In this document: positions 1 to 6,078 of the stretch, one piece after another
How positions within the stretch are numbered: the first letter of the stretch is position 1
Layout: each line of letters opens with the position of its first letter
Origin: Lachnoclostridium sp. UBA1781
Lineage (GTDB): Bacteria > Bacillota > Clostridia > Lachnospirales > Lachnospiraceae
Length of the DNA stretch: 7,548 bases
Reading direction: 5' to 3'
Assembly: GCA_002315495.1 (NCBI GenBank)
Contig: DCGJ01000163.1
Location: 1-7,548, forward strand
Position numbers and translations under genes: made by a program
The notes under the pieces: model-generated
Told to the model about the DNA's origin: nothing
Databases searched by the model: none
What the model saw: the letters and a program-made list of their open reading frames with translations, nothing else

Positions 1-84
1 AAACAAAACTGTTTAAGAAATGGGTTCTGTTGTAGAGATGGAATAATACATGGAGTGATTGTTTTTTTGAAAGACAAATCGTAA
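1..84 (+). other. Possible 3' end of an upstream gene (uncertain)
   Basis: Frame 1 is open from the first base to a TAA at 82-84, 27 codons, ending 1 base before a strong terminator stem. That position would suit the end of a gene transcribed into the terminator. There is no recognisable domain in this tail, and no start codon in view. Another frame ends at a TAG at 33-35 with a Leu-Phe-Lys-Lys-Trp-rich tail that is equally plausible as a C-terminus. I cannot decide between them, or exclude plain non-coding 3' UTR. Confidence 0.2.
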
Positions 85-85
85 G

Positions 86-115
86 GTGGTAGTTCCCGGG
101 AACTGCCACTTTTTT
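86..115 (+). terminator. Intrinsic terminator of the upstream unit
   Basis: The arms 86-97 and 98-109 are complementary over 12 positions (one G.U pair), centred on CCCGGG, which leaves about a 10-bp stem with a tight loop. Six T follow directly (110-115). It insulates the sulfur import operon from upstream transcription. Confidence 0.9.
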
Positions 116-166
116 ATTAGTATCCTGTATAGCCTGAAACTATTGATGGCAATAATGATTAGGTAT

Positions 167-195
167 TTTACATATGCTAAGTTGCTTGGTAGAAT
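167..195 (+). promoter_or_regulatory. Promoter of the leader and sulfur amino acid import operon
   Basis: A sigma-A type promoter: -35 TTTACA (167-172, 5 of 6 matches), a 17-nt spacer, and -10 TAGAAT (190-195, 5 of 6) preceded by an extended -10 TG (187-188). The predicted start is near 202. It lies downstream of one terminator and upstream of the leader ORF, exactly where an attenuated operon needs it. Confidence 0.8.
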
Positions 196-204
196 GACGA
201 CAAG

Positions 205-227
205 TTAAGAGATGCAAGACATCTTAA
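205..227 (+). other. 5'-terminal hairpin of the leader RNA
   Basis: Bases 205-209 and 212-214 pair with 220-227 (TTAAG..ATG against CATCTTAA, with A210-G211 bulged), loop CAAGA. It sits within a few bases of the predicted transcript start and just ahead of the leader ribosome binding site, so it may protect the 5' end. It is A/U-rich and only moderately stable. Confidence 0.45.
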
Positions 228-243
228 AGAAAGGAGACATGAC

Positions 244-363
244 ATGATGAGAACTATGATGAACGGAAAGGGCATGTGTTGTTGTATGTGTAAGAATCGA
301 ATGCGATTCTCCCGGATAGGAGATAAGGTCTGTTGTATGACTCAGATGTCATGCACCATTTAA
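244..363 (+). CDS. Met/Cys-rich leader peptide, 39 aa
   Basis: A short ORF ending at TAA 361-363, which I read as a regulatory leader peptide rather than a functional protein. Its AAGGAG Shine-Dalgarno (231-236) is 7 nt from the ATG at 244; an ATG at 239 meets a stop after two codons and is discarded. Met occupies positions 1, 2, 5, 6, 11, 15, 20, 32 and 35, and Cys 12, 13, 14, 16, 30, 31 and 37: 16 of 39 residues. The densest run is residues 11-16 (Met-Cys-Cys-Cys-Met-Cys). Six of seven Cys codons are TGT. The rest is basic and polar with no signal peptide or membrane segment. The CxC-like spacing could suggest a small metal-binding peptide, but the promoter upstream, the terminator 33 nt after the stop and the sulfur amino acid importer downstream favour a codon-counting sensor. 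Polycysteine leader ORFs acting as cysteine attenuators are known in mycobacteria; sensing Met and Cys together is inferred. Confidence 0.82.
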   Translation: MMRTMMNGKGMCCCMCKNRMRFSRIGDKVCCMTQMSCTI

Positions 364-396
364 AGACAGAAAAGACTGCTGTCGTATGACCTTTAT

Positions 397-425
397 GTCC
401 GGGAGGGTAATCCCCGGGCTTTTTT
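397..425 (+). terminator. Attenuator terminator upstream of the import operon
   Basis: A 7-bp stem, GTCCGGG (397-403) with CCCGGGC (413-419, one G.U), with a 9-nt loop, is followed by six T (420-425). It lies between the leader ORF stop and the first structural gene, so unregulated it would block the whole operon. Its 5' arm is also the target of the antiterminator segment 306-318. Confidence 0.88.
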
Positions 426-521
426 ATTCCAAAGATTACACTCGAATAATCTTAGGAGAGAGTTCGGAAAACAACAACAAACAATACAAACAAATAATTA
501 ATAGACAAGAGGTATAAGAAA
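426..521 (+). other. A-rich, G-free spacer and ribosome binding site of the binding-protein gene
   Basis: This 96-nt stretch contains no ORF. Bases 468-503 are 36 nt without a single G (mostly A and C), so they should stay unstructured next to the ribosome binding site AAGAGGT (507-513), 8 nt from the ATG at 522. An AGGAGAG at 454-460 looks like a Shine-Dalgarno but has no start codon at a usable distance. The layout suits high, structure-free translation of the binding lipoprotein. Confidence 0.6.
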
Positions 522-2156
522 ATGAAAAAGATATTTAAGAAATTGGTAACATTGGTTTTGGCATTGAGCCTTGGCGTAGCATCGCTCACGGCTTGCGGCG
601 AAAAAAAGCAGGAAAACAGCGATAAGATTTACAGAACACTGGATGAAATCAAGCAGAGTGGAACCATTAACATCGGCGTATTCTCCGATAAGAACCCATT
701 TGGCTACGTTGATGAAAATGGCACCTACCAGGGCTACGACGTATATTTCGCAGAACGACTGGGTAAGGACCTTGGAGTAAAAATCAACTACGTATCTACC
801 GAAGCGGCAAGCAGAGTAGAGTACTTGGAAACAGGTAAGGTTGATATCGTACTTGCAAACTTCACGGTAACAGATGAGAGAGCACAAAAGGTTGACTTCG
901 CACTTCCGTACATGAACGTTGCACTTGGTGTTGTTTCTCCGGACAGCAAGGTGATTACCGATTTGAGCCAGATAGGTGCTGACGAACAGGTTATCGTCAT
1001 CTCCGGTACGACGGCTGAAACCTATCTTGAGAAGAATTACCCAGATATCAAGCTTCAGAAGTTTGATACCTATGCAGCAGCAAAGACCTCCTTTGAAAAT
1101 GGTACCGGTGTTGCTTGGGCGAATGACAATACCGAGGTAATCGCATATGCGATTGAAAATGCGGGCTACACTGTAGGCATCCCATCTCTCGGAAGCCAGG
1201 ATACGATTGCACCGGCAGTAACAAAGGGCAACAGAACCCTTCTTGATTGGATCAACAACGAAATCAGAGCACTCGGCGAGGAAAACTTCTTCCACGCAGA
1301 TTACGAGGCAACTCTTTTGAGTACATATGGCAAGGATTACGAAGATACACTGGTTGTTGAGGGTGGAAAGATTAATGGCGTAGAGGTTGGTGATTTCGAT
1401 ACGCTTGATATTGTACCAGGTAATGGTCAGGTGATTAAGATTGCAGCATCTCCGGTTCCTCATGCAGAGATTTTGGAGAAAGCAAAAGCGATTCTTGCAG
1501 ATTATGGCTACACGTTGGAGATTACTGAATTTGAAGATTATGTGCTTCCGAACAATGTTGTGGAATCCGGCGAGTTCGATGCGAACTATATGCAGCATGT
1601 TCCGTACCTGAACAGCTTCAACGAGGAGCAGGGTACTCACATTGTAAATGCGGGCGGCATCCACTATGAACCATTTGGCGTATATCCGGGAACCAAATCC
1701 AGCTTGGATGATATTGCAGACGGTGACAGCATTGCGATTCCAAATGATACGACCAACGAAGCAAGAGCACTTCTTCTTTTGCAGGATAACGGCCTTCTCA
1801 AACTGAAGGATGGCGCAGGACTTACCGCTACCGTTAACGATATCGTGGAAAACCCTCATAACATTCAGTTTGTAGAGCTTGAGGCTGCACAGGTGGCCAG
1901 AGTCACCAAGGAGGTTGAGTACGTGGTTTTGAATGGTAACTATGCATTGGAGGCAGGCTTCTCGGTTGCAAAGGATTCCATCGCATATGAGGCAAGCGAT
2001 TCTGTAGCTGCAACAACTTATGTAAACATCATCGGTGTTAAGGAAGGTCAGGAAAATTCCGATAAGATCAAAGCACTGGTTGCAGTTCTTCGTTCCAAGG
2101 AGATCAAAAAGTTTATTGAAGACACCTACGATGGCGCAGTTGTTTTCTTTGAGTAA
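522..2156 (+). CDS. Dual-domain substrate-binding lipoprotein: CjaA-like (cyst(e)ine) plus MetQ-like (methionine)
   Basis: 544 aa, about twice the length of a usual binding protein. Residues 1-24 are a lipoprotein signal peptide with lipobox Leu-Thr-Ala-Cys, Cys25 being the lipidated residue. Residues about 48-283 form a family 3 solute-binding domain closely resembling CjaA, the cysteine-binding protein of Campylobacter (IGVFSDKNPFGYVDENG, RVEYLETGKVDIVLANFT, DTIAPAVTKG, VVEGGKI). Residues about 303-544 form an NlpA/MetQ methionine-binding domain (SPVPHAEILEKAK, ANYMQHVPYL, AIPNDTTNEARALLLLQ, and a C-terminal helix pair). The linker, about 284-302, is short and acidic. It presumably hands substrates to both transporter cores encoded downstream. 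The protein has only 3 Met and 1 Cys, the latter being the lipid anchor. The frame is open throughout, so this is a genuine fusion within this sequence. Ligands are inferred from family resemblance; cystine or another polar amino acid is possible for the first domain. Confidence 0.93.
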   Translation: MKKIFKKLVTLVLALSLGVASLTACGEKKQENSDKIYRTLDEIKQSGTINIGVFSDKNPFGYVDENGTYQGYDVYFAERLGKDLGVKINYVSTEAASRVEYLETGKVDIVLANFTVTDERAQKVDFALPYMNVALGVVSPDSKVITDLSQIGADEQVIVISGTTAETYLEKNYPDIKLQKFDTYAAAKTSFENGTGVAWANDNTEVIAYAIENAGYTVGIPSLGSQDTIAPAVTKGNRTLLDWINNEIRALGEENFFHADYEATLLSTYGKDYEDTLVVEGGKINGVEVGDFDTLDIVPGNGQVIKIAASPVPHAEILEKAKAILADYGYTLEITEFEDYVLPNNVVESGEFDANYMQHVPYLNSFNEEQGTHIVNAGGIHYEPFGVYPGTKSSLDDIADGDSIAIPNDTTNEARALLLLQDNGLLKLKDGAGLTATVNDIVENPHNIQFVELEAAQVARVTKEVEYVVLNGNYALEAGFSVAKDSIAYEASDSVAATTYVNIIGVKEGQENSDKIKALVAVLRSKEIKKFIEDTYDGAVVFFE

Positions 2157-2166
2157 GAATTAGACA

Positions 2167-2187
2167 AAGGGGGCCAATGGTCCCCTT
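2167..2187 (+). other. Intercistronic hairpin between binding-protein gene and metN
   Basis: AAGGGGGCC (2167-2175) pairs with GGTCCCCTT (2179-2187) over 9 bp with one G.U and a 3-nt loop. It begins 10 nt after the stop codon of the binding-protein gene and lacks a T-run, so it is not a normal terminator. A likely role is to stabilise the upstream segment and give excess binding protein over transporter subunits, as in other ABC importer operons (inference). The metN ribosome binding site GGAG (2197-2200) lies just after it. Confidence 0.65.
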
Positions 2188-2207
2188 CGTCGGTTTGGAG
2201 AGTAAAT

Positions 2208-3224
2208 ATGAGTGAAATCGAAATCAAAAATCTGACGAAGCGGTTTCAGGTGAAGGGGCATACCGTCACTGCGTTAGAGCATATCAACCTGAACATTGAA
2301 AAGGGAGAAATCTTTGGAATCATTGGTATGTCCGGCGCAGGCAAAAGTACATTGGTACGGTCGATTAATTATCTGGAAAAACCGACAGAAGGACAGGTGT
2401 TGATTGACGGAGTAGACCTGTCCGATCTTTCCACAAAGGAACTTCGAAAGAAACGAAGTGAAATTGGTATGATTTTCCAGGGCTTTCATTTGCTGGAGCA
2501 GAAAAATGTGCTGGATAATGTTTGCTTTCCGTTAAGGATTTCCGGTGTGGGGCGAAAGGAAGCAAAGGACAAGGCAAGAGCCCTTTTGAAAACCGTGAAT
2601 TTGGAGGAAAAAGAAAAGGCGTATCCTTCGCAGCTCTCCGGTGGTCAGAAGCAGCGAGTCGCTATCGCGAGAGCCCTTGCTACAGAGCCGAAGATTCTCC
2701 TTTGCGATGAGGCGACAAGCGCGTTGGATCCGCAAACAACGGAGTCCATTCTGGCACTTCTTAAGCAGATTAATGAGAACCTGGGAATCACCATTGTCAT
2801 CATTACGCATCAGATGTCTGTCGTTACGGACATTTGCCAAAAGGTAGCCATTATAGACAATGGTAATCTGGTGGAGCAGGGAAGCGTAAAGGAAATCTTT
2901 GCCCATCCAACATCAGATGCGGCAAAGGAACTGATTTTTGGGACGAGACCGTCGCCTTTGAGTGTGAGGGAGGTCTCCGGGAATAAAACCGTTCGTGTTG
3001 TATTTGGTGGTGGGTCGTCTTATGAACCGGTCATTGCAAATGCGATTCTTCGGTTTCAGGTACCAATCAATATTTTGCATGCGGATACGCGAAACGTTGG
3101 CGGAAAGGCAGTTGGTGAAATGGTGCTTGGCCTTCCGGAGGGAGAGAAGATACAGGAAGATATTACCGCATTTTTAAGAGAACGTGGATTAACGGTTACG
3201 GAGGTGGATGAACATGTTAACTGA
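2208..3224 (+). CDS. metN: Methionine ABC importer ATPase MetN with C-terminal NIL domain
   Basis: 338 aa, normal MetN length. It powers D/L-methionine uptake on the cytoplasmic face of MetI. Walker A GMSGAGKST is at residues 40-48, Q-loop Gln91, ABC signature LSGGQKQR 143-150, Walker B ILLCDEATSALD with Asp167-Glu168, and H-loop His201. Residues about 262-335 form the NIL domain, the methionine-sensing module that inhibits transport when internal methionine is high in characterised MetNI. Its presence separates this gene from the second ATPase in the operon and supports methionine as substrate. The start is set by GGAG (2197-2200) 7 nt upstream. The end overlaps metI. Regulation would be twofold: the Met/Cys attenuator on synthesis and NIL trans-inhibition on activity. 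Confidence 0.95.
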   Translation: MSEIEIKNLTKRFQVKGHTVTALEHINLNIEKGEIFGIIGMSGAGKSTLVRSINYLEKPTEGQVLIDGVDLSDLSTKELRKKRSEIGMIFQGFHLLEQKNVLDNVCFPLRISGVGRKEAKDKARALLKTVNLEEKEKAYPSQLSGGQKQRVAIARALATEPKILLCDEATSALDPQTTESILALLKQINENLGITIVIITHQMSVVTDICQKVAIIDNGNLVEQGSVKEIFAHPTSDAAKELIFGTRPSPLSVREVSGNKTVRVVFGGGSSYEPVIANAILRFQVPINILHADTRNVGGKAVGEMVLGLPEGEKIQEDITAFLRERGLTVTEVDEHVN

Positions 3225-3876
3225 ACAGGTTATAGAAATGCTGACACAAGGCGTTAAGGACACACTTTATATGACCTTGGTATCCGCCGTGATTGGATAC
3301 GTGCTTGGGCTTCCGTTGGGAATACTGTTAAATGTAACAGGAAAAAAAGGACTGCGTCCGAATCGTGTGATTTATGGAATCGTCGGAACCTTTTGTAATA
3401 TCATTCGAAGCATCCCATTTTTGATTCTTCTGATTCTTTTGATTCCGGTTACGAGGGCGATTGTGGGACAGAGCTATGGCTCGACAGCGACCATTGTGCC
3501 GCTTGTGGTATGCGCAGCACCATACATCGCACGTGTTGTGGAATCCTCCTTGCAGGACGTGGATGCAGGTGTAATTGAGGCTGCGAAAGCAATGGGGGCC
3601 AGCAATCTTCAGATTATCTTTCGTGTTCTTCTGGTAGAAGCCAGAACATCTTTGGTGACGGGCTTTACCATTACCACAGGCCTTCTTCTTGGCTACTCGG
3701 CAATGTCAGGAACGGTTGGCGGTGGTGGCTTAGGTGATATCGCAGTTCGCTACGGCTACTATCGTTGGCAGACTGATATTATGATTGTTACCGTTGTATT
3801 ATTGATTGTTGTTTTTCAGATCATCCAGTATCTGGGGACAAAAGTATCCGGACGATTGGATCATAGAAAACGTTAA
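3214..3876 (+). CDS. metI: Methionine ABC importer permease MetI
   Basis: 220 aa from the chosen start, a normal MetI size with five predicted membrane helices (roughly residues 18-41, 52-78, 88-110, 145-165, 187-208). The EAA coupling loop, which docks on MetN, is at about 122-143 (EAAKAMGASNLQIIF). Glycine-rich GTVGGGGLGD, a MetI hallmark, is at 167-175. Two starts are possible: ATG 3208 and ATG 3214. The GGAGG at 3200-3204 is only 3 nt from the first but 9 nt from the second, so I prefer 3214. Either way the gene overlaps the end of metN (by 11 or 17 nt), implying translational coupling and equal amounts. MetI should work as a homodimer with two MetN. Confidence 0.93.
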   Translation: MLTEQVIEMLTQGVKDTLYMTLVSAVIGYVLGLPLGILLNVTGKKGLRPNRVIYGIVGTFCNIIRSIPFLILLILLIPVTRAIVGQSYGSTATIVPLVVCAAPYIARVVESSLQDVDAGVIEAAKAMGASNLQIIFRVLLVEARTSLVTGFTITTGLLLGYSAMSGTVGGGGLGDIAVRYGYYRWQTDIMIVTVVLLIVVFQIIQYLGTKVSGRLDHRKR

Positions 3877-3884
3877 GGTGAAGT

Positions 3885-4547
3885 ATGATGGATTTTGAAA
3901 TTATCAATTCCTATATTCCAAGGTTTCTGGAGGCGTTTCGACTGACAATTACCATTGGCTGGCTTGGAATTGCATTGGCCTTTGTGGTTGGAATCGTGGT
4001 GGCGTTTGTACAGCATTTTCATGTTCCGGTCCTAACAGCCATTGCGAAAGTCTATATTGAACTGTTTCGAAACACACCACTTTTGGTGCAGCTGTTTTTT
4101 ATCTATTTCGGTCTTCCGAAGATTGGATTTCAGATTTCTGCAGAAGTGTGCGGTGTTGTGGGCTTGGGGCTGCTTGGTGGAAGCTACATGGCAGAGAGTA
4201 TTCGGAGCGGATTGGAAGCGATTCCTCCTTCTCAGACGGAGAGCGCGGTTTCACTCGGAATGACGAAGCCGCAGCTTTTTTGGAACGTGATTCTTCCGCA
4301 GGCATTTACGATCAGCCTTCCGGCAATCATGGCAAATGTCATCTTTCTCCTGAAGGAAACCAGTGTCTTTTCTGCCATCAGCCTGATGGACCTGATGTTT
4401 ACGGCAAAGGATCTGATAGGACTGTATTATAACACGACAGAGTGTTTGTTTATGCTTGTTGTGAGCTACACGATTATGCTTCTTCCGGTGTCTCTTGTCG
4501 GAAGATTGGCAGAGAAAAAAGTACGTTATCGAATGTTTGGAGATTAG
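3885..4547 (+). CDS. Polar amino acid ABC importer permease (HisM/GlnP family), first copy
   Basis: 220 aa with five predicted membrane helices. It carries the classic family signature ELFRNTPLLVQLFFIYFGLP (residues 59-78) and an EAA coupling loop at 119-140 (ESAVSLGMTKPQLFWNVILP). It is homologous to cystine/glutamine-type permeases, not to MetI. It begins 8 nt after metI. AAGGTG (3875-3880) overlaps the metI stop and serves as ribosome binding site; ATG 3885 and ATG 3888 are both usable. It most likely pairs with the next permease to form a heterodimeric channel for the substrate captured by the CjaA-like domain. Cyst(e)ine specificity is inferred from the binding domain and from the leader peptide, since permease sequence alone does not reveal it. 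Confidence 0.9.
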   Translation: MMDFEIINSYIPRFLEAFRLTITIGWLGIALAFVVGIVVAFVQHFHVPVLTAIAKVYIELFRNTPLLVQLFFIYFGLPKIGFQISAEVCGVVGLGLLGGSYMAESIRSGLEAIPPSQTESAVSLGMTKPQLFWNVILPQAFTISLPAIMANVIFLLKETSVFSAISLMDLMFTAKDLIGLYYNTTECLFMLVVSYTIMLLPVSLVGRLAEKKVRYRMFGD

Positions 4548-4549
4548 CC

Positions 4550-5218
4550 ATGGGATTTGAGGTTTTATTAAAGGGACAAAATATGGCACGACTCATTGAG
4601 GGACTCGGAGTGGCGCTAAGAATCAGTGCTATCTCCGTTAGTGTCAGCATTTTCCTGGGAATTGTGCTGGGAGTCGTAATGACTTCAAAGAATCCGGTGG
4701 TTCGTTTTGTCAGCGCAGTTTATTTGGAAATTGTTCGGATTATGCCGCAAATGGTCCTTCTGTTCCTGGTTTTCTTTGGAGCAACAAAGGCTTTGGGACT
4801 TCGTATCGAAGCGGAATTCGCGTCGATCCTCGTGTTCTCATTTTGGGGAACTGCGGAGATGGCGGACCTGGTGCGGGGCGCGGTAAAAAGCATTCCGGTT
4901 ATTCAGTATGAGAGCAGTGAGGCGCTTGGCCTGAGCAGACTGCAGACCTATGTATACGTTATTCTGCCGCAGGTAGTGCGGCGTCTGATTCCGCTTTCCA
5001 TTAATCTGATTACCCGAATGATTAAAACAACCAGTCTGGTGATGATGATTGGAATTGTGGAGGTTCTGAAGGTCGGACAACAGATTATTGAGGCGAATCG
5101 AAAGAGTTCGCCAAATGCAGCATTTGCCGTGTTTGCAACCATCTTTGTTTTGTACTTTTTCGCTTGCTGGCCATTTAGCTGCCTGTCAAAATACCTGGAG
5201 AAAAAATGGGAGAATTGA
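4550..5218 (+). CDS. Polar amino acid ABC importer permease (HisM/GlnP family), second copy
   Basis: 222 aa from ATG 4550, which follows the preceding stop by 2 nt and has GGAG (4539-4542) 7 nt upstream. The frame is open further back to an ATG at 4442, but that would add 36 polar residues encoded inside the previous gene, so it is rejected. The membrane helix pattern matches its neighbour. The EAA loop is at 121-142 (ESSEALGLSRLQTYVYVILP). The family motif near 59-77 is degenerate (EIVRIMPQMVLLFLVFF against the usual FRNTP-LVQ), so it has diverged from the first copy. Two unlike permeases of this family side by side are typical of HisQ/HisM-type heterodimers. Confidence 0.9.
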   Translation: MGFEVLLKGQNMARLIEGLGVALRISAISVSVSIFLGIVLGVVMTSKNPVVRFVSAVYLEIVRIMPQMVLLFLVFFGATKALGLRIEAEFASILVFSFWGTAEMADLVRGAVKSIPVIQYESSEALGLSRLQTYVYVILPQVVRRLIPLSINLITRMIKTTSLVMMIGIVEVLKVGQQIIEANRKSSPNAAFAVFATIFVLYFFACWPFSCLSKYLEKKWEN

Positions 5219-5219
5219 A

Positions 5220-5960
5220 ATGGACGAGATTTTGAAAATTGAGCAGTTGAAAAAGAGTTTCGACGATCTTTCGGTTTTGGATGGAATCGATCTCTCGGTG
5301 AAGAAGGGCGAGGTTGTTGTTATTGTGGGACCATCCGGGTGTGGAAAGAGTACCTTTTTGCGATGCCTGAATGGGTTGGAAGACATTCAGGAGGGGCGTG
5401 TATCCTTAGAGAGTGAGGTTATCAATCCTGTTTCGAAAAGCACGGTAAATGCGCGTAAGAAAATCGGGATGGTATTTCAAAGCTATGATTTATTTCCGCA
5501 TAAAACGATTTTGCAGAACATTACACTTGCTCCGATGAAGGTTCATAAGAGAAAGAAAGCGGAGGCGGAAGGAGAAGCGCTACAGCTCCTGGAACGGGTT
5601 GGACTGGTGTCAAAAAAGGACAACTATCCGAGACAGCTCTCCGGTGGTCAAAAACAGCGTGTTGCCATTGTAAGGGCACTTATGATGCATCCCGAGGTCC
5701 TTCTTTTTGATGAGGTTACCGCAGCCCTGGATCCGGAAATGGTGCGTGAGGTGTTGGAGGTTATTCTGTCTCTTGCGAAAGAAGGAAGAACGATGCTCAT
5801 TGTTACGCATGAGATGGCTTTTGCCAAGGCTGTGGCCGACCGCATCATTTTTATGGATGGTGGAAAAATCATTGAGCAAGGAACCCCGGACGATATTTTC
5901 GAACACCCAAAGACGGAACGGTTACAGTCCTTTTTGAAAACTTTCACGTATGACCGATGA
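5220..5960 (+). CDS. Polar amino acid ABC importer ATPase (GlnQ/HisP family)
   Basis: 246 aa, normal for the family and without a NIL or other regulatory domain. Walker A GPSGCGKST is at residues 37-45, Q-loop Gln87, signature LSGGQKQR 140-147, Walker B LLFDEVTAALD with Asp164-Glu165, and H-loop His197. The Walker B continuation reads Val-Thr-Ala-Ala instead of the common Pro-Thr-Ser-Ala; the catalytic residues are intact. The start at 5220 is one base after the preceding stop and has GGGAG (5208-5212) 7 nt upstream; a longer frame from 5088 is rejected as it runs through the previous gene. It should power the two HisM-type permeases, making the second complete transporter core of the operon. 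Confidence 0.93.
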   Translation: MDEILKIEQLKKSFDDLSVLDGIDLSVKKGEVVVIVGPSGCGKSTFLRCLNGLEDIQEGRVSLESEVINPVSKSTVNARKKIGMVFQSYDLFPHKTILQNITLAPMKVHKRKKAEAEGEALQLLERVGLVSKKDNYPRQLSGGQKQRVAIVRALMMHPEVLLFDEVTAALDPEMVREVLEVILSLAKEGRTMLIVTHEMAFAKAVADRIIFMDGGKIIEQGTPDDIFEHPKTERLQSFLKTFTYDR

Positions 5961-6000
5961 AGGACACTAAATGCACACCAAAAGAAGAAAAGAAGTAAGG

Positions 6001-6038
6001 AAAATGCACCGGGTATCGGAAGATATTCGGTCATTTTT
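6001..6038 (+). terminator. Intrinsic terminator at the operon end, possibly bidirectional
   Basis: Bases 6001-6017 pair with 6022-6037 (one bulged C at 6007, two G.U pairs) around a GGAA tetraloop of GNRA type. The stem ends in an A-tract (6001-6004) facing a T-tract (6034-6038), so it could act in both directions. It lies 40 nt after the last transporter gene and before the next promoter. Confidence 0.87.
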
Positions 6039-6078
6039 CTGCTATAAAAGTAAATGTTTTGTTTTGGAATGCATTGAT

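Larger units (their letters stand above)
202..425 (+). promoter_or_regulatory. Met/Cys leader-peptide transcription attenuator (5' leader RNA)
   Basis: The roughly 220-nt leader RNA holds a translated Met/Cys-rich ORF and mutually exclusive helices. The terminator is 397-403 with 413-419. The antiterminator is 306-318 with 396-408 (13 bp, three G.U), extended by 324-330 with 388-395 (one bulged U). Shorter hairpins are 293-299/304-310 (7 bp perfect) and 334-341/348-355 (8 bp). A ribosome stalled on the Met-Cys-Cys-Cys-Met-Cys codons (274-291) would cover to about 305. It would block the 293-310 hairpin while leaving the antiterminator arm free, so read-through is expected when cysteine or methionine is scarce. 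The pairings are read from the sequence; the mechanism is inferred by analogy with trp/his-type attenuators. No S-box or T-box core motif is present. Confidence 0.75.

Noticed and set aside
143..169. Alternative promoter TTGATG with TATTTT
   Set aside because: The spacing is 15 nt and the -10 match is weak. The TTTACA/TAGAAT pair with a 17-nt spacer and extended -10 is much better.
244..363. Small Cys-rich metal-binding or metallothionein-like protein
   Set aside because: Cysteines are bunched as CCC and CC with many Met and basic residues, and the ORF overlaps an antiterminator arm. Context favours a leader peptide, although a metal-binding role is not formally excluded.
202..425. SAM (S-box) riboswitch or Met/Cys T-box in the leader
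   Set aside because: No S-box conserved core and no T-box sequence (AGGGTGGNACCGCG type) or specifier-loop landmarks are visible. GGAGGGTAATCC near 402-413 only superficially resembles a T-box and forms part of the terminator.
498..1859. 453-codon open frame on the minus strand, opposite the binding-protein gene
   Set aside because: It lies antisense to a gene with clear lipobox and two recognisable domains, has an improbable Cys/Ile-rich composition and no family resemblance. It is a by-product of codon use on the plus strand.
522..2156. QENSDKI occurring twice in the binding protein (residues 30-36 and 510-516) as a sign of duplication
   Set aside because: Only seven residues match, codons differ in places, and the surrounding sequences are unrelated, so it is probably chance.
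4442..4549. N-terminal extension of the second HisM-type permease
   Set aside because: The extra 36 residues are polar and overlap the previous gene. ATG 4550 has a well-spaced GGAG and gives normal family length.
5088..5219. N-terminal extension of the GlnQ-type ATPase
   Set aside because: It overlaps the preceding permease gene and adds sequence absent from the family. ATG 5220 has a good ribosome binding site.
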